Below are positions 62,062 to 64,000 of a DNA stretch of 64,000 nt, in pieces. The translations under genes were made by a program, and so were the position numbers. A model generated the notes under the pieces. The model made no database searches and was not told the DNA's origin. It worked only from the letters and a program-made list of their open reading frames with translations. Numbering within the stretch: position 1 is the first letter of the stretch; the number at the start of each line of letters is the position of its first letter. Location of the stretch: the NCBI RefSeq assembly GCF_000379465.1, contig NZ_KB905383.1, forward strand, positions 180-64,179. The letters run 5' to 3'. The DNA is from Sciscionella marina DSM 45152 (GTDB lineage Bacteria; Actinomycetota; Actinomycetes; Mycobacteriales; Pseudonocardiaceae).

Positions 62062-62078
62062 CAGAAAGCTCTTGCAGT

Positions 62079-62122
62079 GCAGTCGGGGTGTTTCCCGGTT
62101 TCGGGGAGCACCCCAACTGCTG
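62079..62122 (+). terminator. Terminator after tRNA-Gly
   Basis: The hairpin pairs GCAGT with ACTGC, GGGGTG with CACCCC and CCC with GGG around a short loop, and ends with TGTTT, 18 bases after the tRNA. Confidence 0.7.
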
Positions 62123-62273
62123 TTTCGGGGCCAGTGCCACATCTCCGGTCAGCCGCTCTCGGCCTTCTTATCGACAGGATCACGCTGGGGACCGGATCAC
62201 TCGCATTACGGCCTCGTCTCGGACCGCGACATGTTGCGCGCCAGGGTAGTGCGGATCAGCCAGAGTCCGTTCC

Positions 62274-62844
62274 CTAACCGGGAGCATCATCGGTGCACAG
62301 CAAGGAATGGATGGACGTCTGCCAACCGTCCGCGTGCAGGTGCGGCGCTCTGCTGGTCCCTCCGAGGGCGAACCCGTTCTTGGCAGCGACCCGGCAGGAG
62401 GCGAGGTTTCCGGTGGTGTGCATGAGCGTGCGGGTGAATCCGGGATCGGCGAACACCCATCGGGTCAGGGCACGCGCCGCGGGGAGCAGCCAGTAGGAGA
62501 GTTCCGCGGATGCTTGGGGCAGCGCATCCGGCGCAGACCGATCTGGCCGAGCACGCGATCCGTGCGCGCGATCGCCCAACGGGCGGCGATTTCCCGTTCC
62601 CAGGCGGTTTCCCAGTTCGCGATCCGGTCCCGCGACTCGTCCGCACTGTCCATCCTGCGCTGGTTCCACTGCTGAGTTTCGGGGCAGTCAAAGGCTTTCG
62701 CGCAACCGATACATCGGATTCCCGCCAGGGACGCAAAACCACGTCCCCGTCCACGGTCAGCTTCGGCTGATCCTGTTCTCGAAGCGAACCGGGTGGCAGG
62801 GCCGGTGTCAGTGGCTGTGGCACGACATCAGTCTGGTCCGACAC
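62274..62844 (-). pseudogene. GNAT acetyltransferase pseudogene (RimJ/RimL type)
   Basis: A reverse-strand GNAT gene broken into three frames. Frame 1 (from 62844) gives KLTVDGDVVLRPWRESDVSV. Near 62695 the reading continues in frame 2 as AFDCPETQQWNQRRM, then NWETAWEREIAARWAIARTD. Near 62530 it continues in frame 3 as AELSYWLLPAAR, then TLMHTTGNLASCRVAAKNGF. Between LLPAAR and ALTRWVF the acetyl-CoA loop (Gly-x-Gly-x-Ala) is deleted. At least two frameshifts plus a deletion show it is dead. The remains lie between tRNA-Gly and the DUF1707 gene. Confidence 0.8.
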
Positions 62845-62874
62845 CCAGTGAAAACAAAACGATATGTCGACAAA

Positions 62875-63444
62875 TCACCGTTTGCGGGTGAACGGTCGCC
62901 ATGGCCGGCCACGCACCTCGATGGAGCCCACGCGCATCGCTCCGGTGAGCCGGAAGTGTGGTTTTCCTTGCTGTGGCGGCCTTTTCCGGTGGTCTTCGGC
63001 ACTGGCGAGGGTGAGCTCGACACCGTTGAAGTCGACGCTGGCCTCGTCCGGCACCCGCATTTGCAGCGATCCGCCGTTGACCTCGATCTCGATATCGACG
63101 ACCGGGTGCGCGATGTTCGCTTCGGTGAAGTCGAGCTCGGTGGACCCCATGTTCTTCCGGATCATGATCCGGCGGGGGACATCCCAATCGCCTTTGCGCT
63201 TCACCGAGTTGAAGGTTCCGGTGAACTCGACGGTCCGGTTGTCCTCGGGGGTCGGAGCACCACCCGTGATCGGCAGATCGGCGACGACCTCGGCGAGTTC
63301 GCCCCTGGTCCGCGAAGCCATGACCCGCGCCGAACGCTCATCGAACTCGTTGATGTCCAGCATGCCGTTCGCCATGGCTTCCTTGAGGACCTCGAGCGTC
63401 GCTTCGCGTTCCTCGTCCGATGCCCGTACGTGGTCATCTCGCAC
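62875..63444 (-). CDS. DUF1707 (SHOCT-like) domain protein
   Basis: A 189-residue protein with the N-terminal DUF1707 domain (VRDDHVRASDEEREATLEVL, then ANGMLDINEFDERSARVMAS and TRGELAEVVADLP). A C-terminal beta-rich domain like the cell-wall-active-antibiotic-response family follows (about 70-180; RIMIRKNMGSTELDFTEANI). No membrane helix is seen. I chose GTG 63444 since AAGGAGG lies 5 bases upstream; ATG 63459 includes that ribosome site in the coding sequence. Function is not known; relatives are linked to envelope stress. Confidence 0.85.
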   Translation of the reverse strand: MRDDHVRASDEEREATLEVLKEAMANGMLDINEFDERSARVMASRTRGELAEVVADLPITGGAPTPEDNRTVEFTGTFNSVKRKGDWDVPRRIMIRKNMGSTELDFTEANIAHPVVDIEIEVNGGSLQMRVPDEASVDFNGVELTLASAEDHRKRPPQQGKPHFRLTGAMRVGSIEVRGRPWRPFTRKR

Positions 63445-63512
63445 TGTGGCCTCCTTCATACCACCTGGTAGGTACCGTATCTTGCGGGACGCGAGAAAGG
63501 CAGGGCGGCACA

Positions 63513-64000
63513 GTGGCCGAGAACGCCAGCAGGAACGCATGGGCACAACCCGGTTCGTACGAGGTCACCGAGGGAGTGTTCCGGATCCCGTTACCGATGC
63601 CGAACGACGGATTGCGTGCGGTGAACGTGTACGCGATCCGCGACGGCGACGGGTTCACGTTGATCGACTCGGGGTGGGGGGTCGCTGAGGCACGCGCCCA
63701 GCTCGACACGGTCCTCACCGAGCTCGGTTCGGATACCGCGCACATCCGCGAGTTCCTGATCACCCACGCGCACAAGGACCACTACAACCTCGGCACTCAC
63801 GTGCGCGCCGAACACGGCACCCCGATCGCACTCGGTGCGGAGGAGCGCCCGACCATCGAGGCACTGCAGCGGGCCGACAAGAGCCCGATGATCACCCAGC
63901 AGCACCTGCTCCGCGGCACCGGAGCCACCGAGATCACCGCGAAGTTCATCGAGATGGTCGGCGACACCGCGGTCGATCCCGCGGAGTGGCCGTCCCCGGA
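63513..64000 (+). CDS. Metallo-beta-lactamase-fold hydrolase, partial
   Basis: The first 162 codons of an MBL-fold hydrolase, cut by the window end. The frame opens at GTG 63513 (VAENASRNAWAQPGSYEVTE) and stays open to 64000. It has VYAIRDGDGFTLIDSGWG and the metal motif THAHKDHYN, the H-x-H-x-D-H signature, at about residues 85-93. In sequence type it resembles glyoxalase II-like and lactonase members; the substrate is unknown. It is divergent from the DUF1707 gene across about 70 bases. Confidence 0.85.
   Translation, partial: MAENASRNAWAQPGSYEVTEGVFRIPLPMPNDGLRAVNVYAIRDGDGFTLIDSGWGVAEARAQLDTVLTELGSDTAHIREFLITHAHKDHYNLGTHVRAEHGTPIALGAEERPTIEALQRADKSPMITQQHLLRGTGATEITAKFIEMVGDTAVDPAEWPSP

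Noticed and set aside
61988-62844. tRNA-Gly as an attachment site for an integrated element
   Set aside because: No integrase gene and no repeat of the tRNA 3' end is seen downstream; only a terminator and a decayed GNAT gene.

Overview
The window is high-GC actinobacterial chromosome, most likely from the Pseudonocardiaceae or close relatives. I infer this from the codon bias, from the C-rich (zinc-type) S18, from Actinobacteria-restricted families (DUF5318, DUF3151, DUF6049, the TadA-associated protein) and from gene order. Both gene sets that normally flank the actinobacterial replication origin are here: ino1-padR-DUF5318-ponA-GT-rpsF-ssb-rpsR-rplI-dnaB, and ddl-aminotransferase-GNAT-cwlM-trxA-trxB-anti-sigma-sigM-pseudokinase-murJ-DUF6049-nudix-pcnA. 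The dnaA/parAB/rnpA/rpmH block that often lies near them is not in the window.

Layout. 1-1061: an IS3-family element cut by the window edge, ending inside a palindromic repeat. 1099-8279: inositol-phosphate synthase with its PadR-type regulator, DUF5318, a bifunctional penicillin-binding protein and a polytopic GT-C-like protein. 8380-13754: a secreted protein, an AT-rich gap, an orphan ParA with a small partner, two more GT-C proteins (convergent and overlapping) and endonuclease IV. 13895-19265: two tandem paralogous cell-envelope proteins, then rpsF-ssb-rpsR-rplI and dnaB; a gene-free stretch rich in DnaA-box-like 9-mers precedes dnaB. 19394-26284: TetR/MFS efflux pair, GNAT/DedA pair, AI-2E exporter and a two-component system. 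26328-27760: an IS110-family element with a plausible bridge-RNA region. 27970-44444: ddl to pcnA, covering cell-wall synthesis, thioredoxin, SigM and the MurJ cluster, with a secreted LPMO gene inserted. 44705-50603: yqgE, an SdpI-like protein, leuS with a leader peptide and attenuator-like hairpins, DUF3151 and fba. 50741-55732: DUF427, an LLM-AKR-LLM oxidoreductase trio, an SDR and a SigG/SigJ-type ECF sigma factor. 55829-64000: tRNA-Ser, tadA and its partner, tyrA, dcd, the glycine-betaine ABC transporter opuA, tRNA-Gly, a decayed GNAT pseudogene, a DUF1707 protein and a partial metallo-beta-lactamase-fold protein.

The most striking non-gene feature is a family of eleven palindromes (core GTGCGTGGTTGTGTTGGTT, 2-nt loop, reverse complement). 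Ten lie at or just after the 3' end of a gene. In seven the conserved leading module contains or starts at the stop codon of that gene. The arms show compensatory base changes (G-C for A-T pairs), so the fold itself appears to be maintained. I read them as a lineage-specific, mostly U-tract-less terminator or 3'-end element that also attracts insertion sequences; this is inference. Other points for follow-up are the leuS leader, the helically spaced TTGTCCCCA array before dnaB, and the IS110 element sitting at what looks like an origin-side synteny break.
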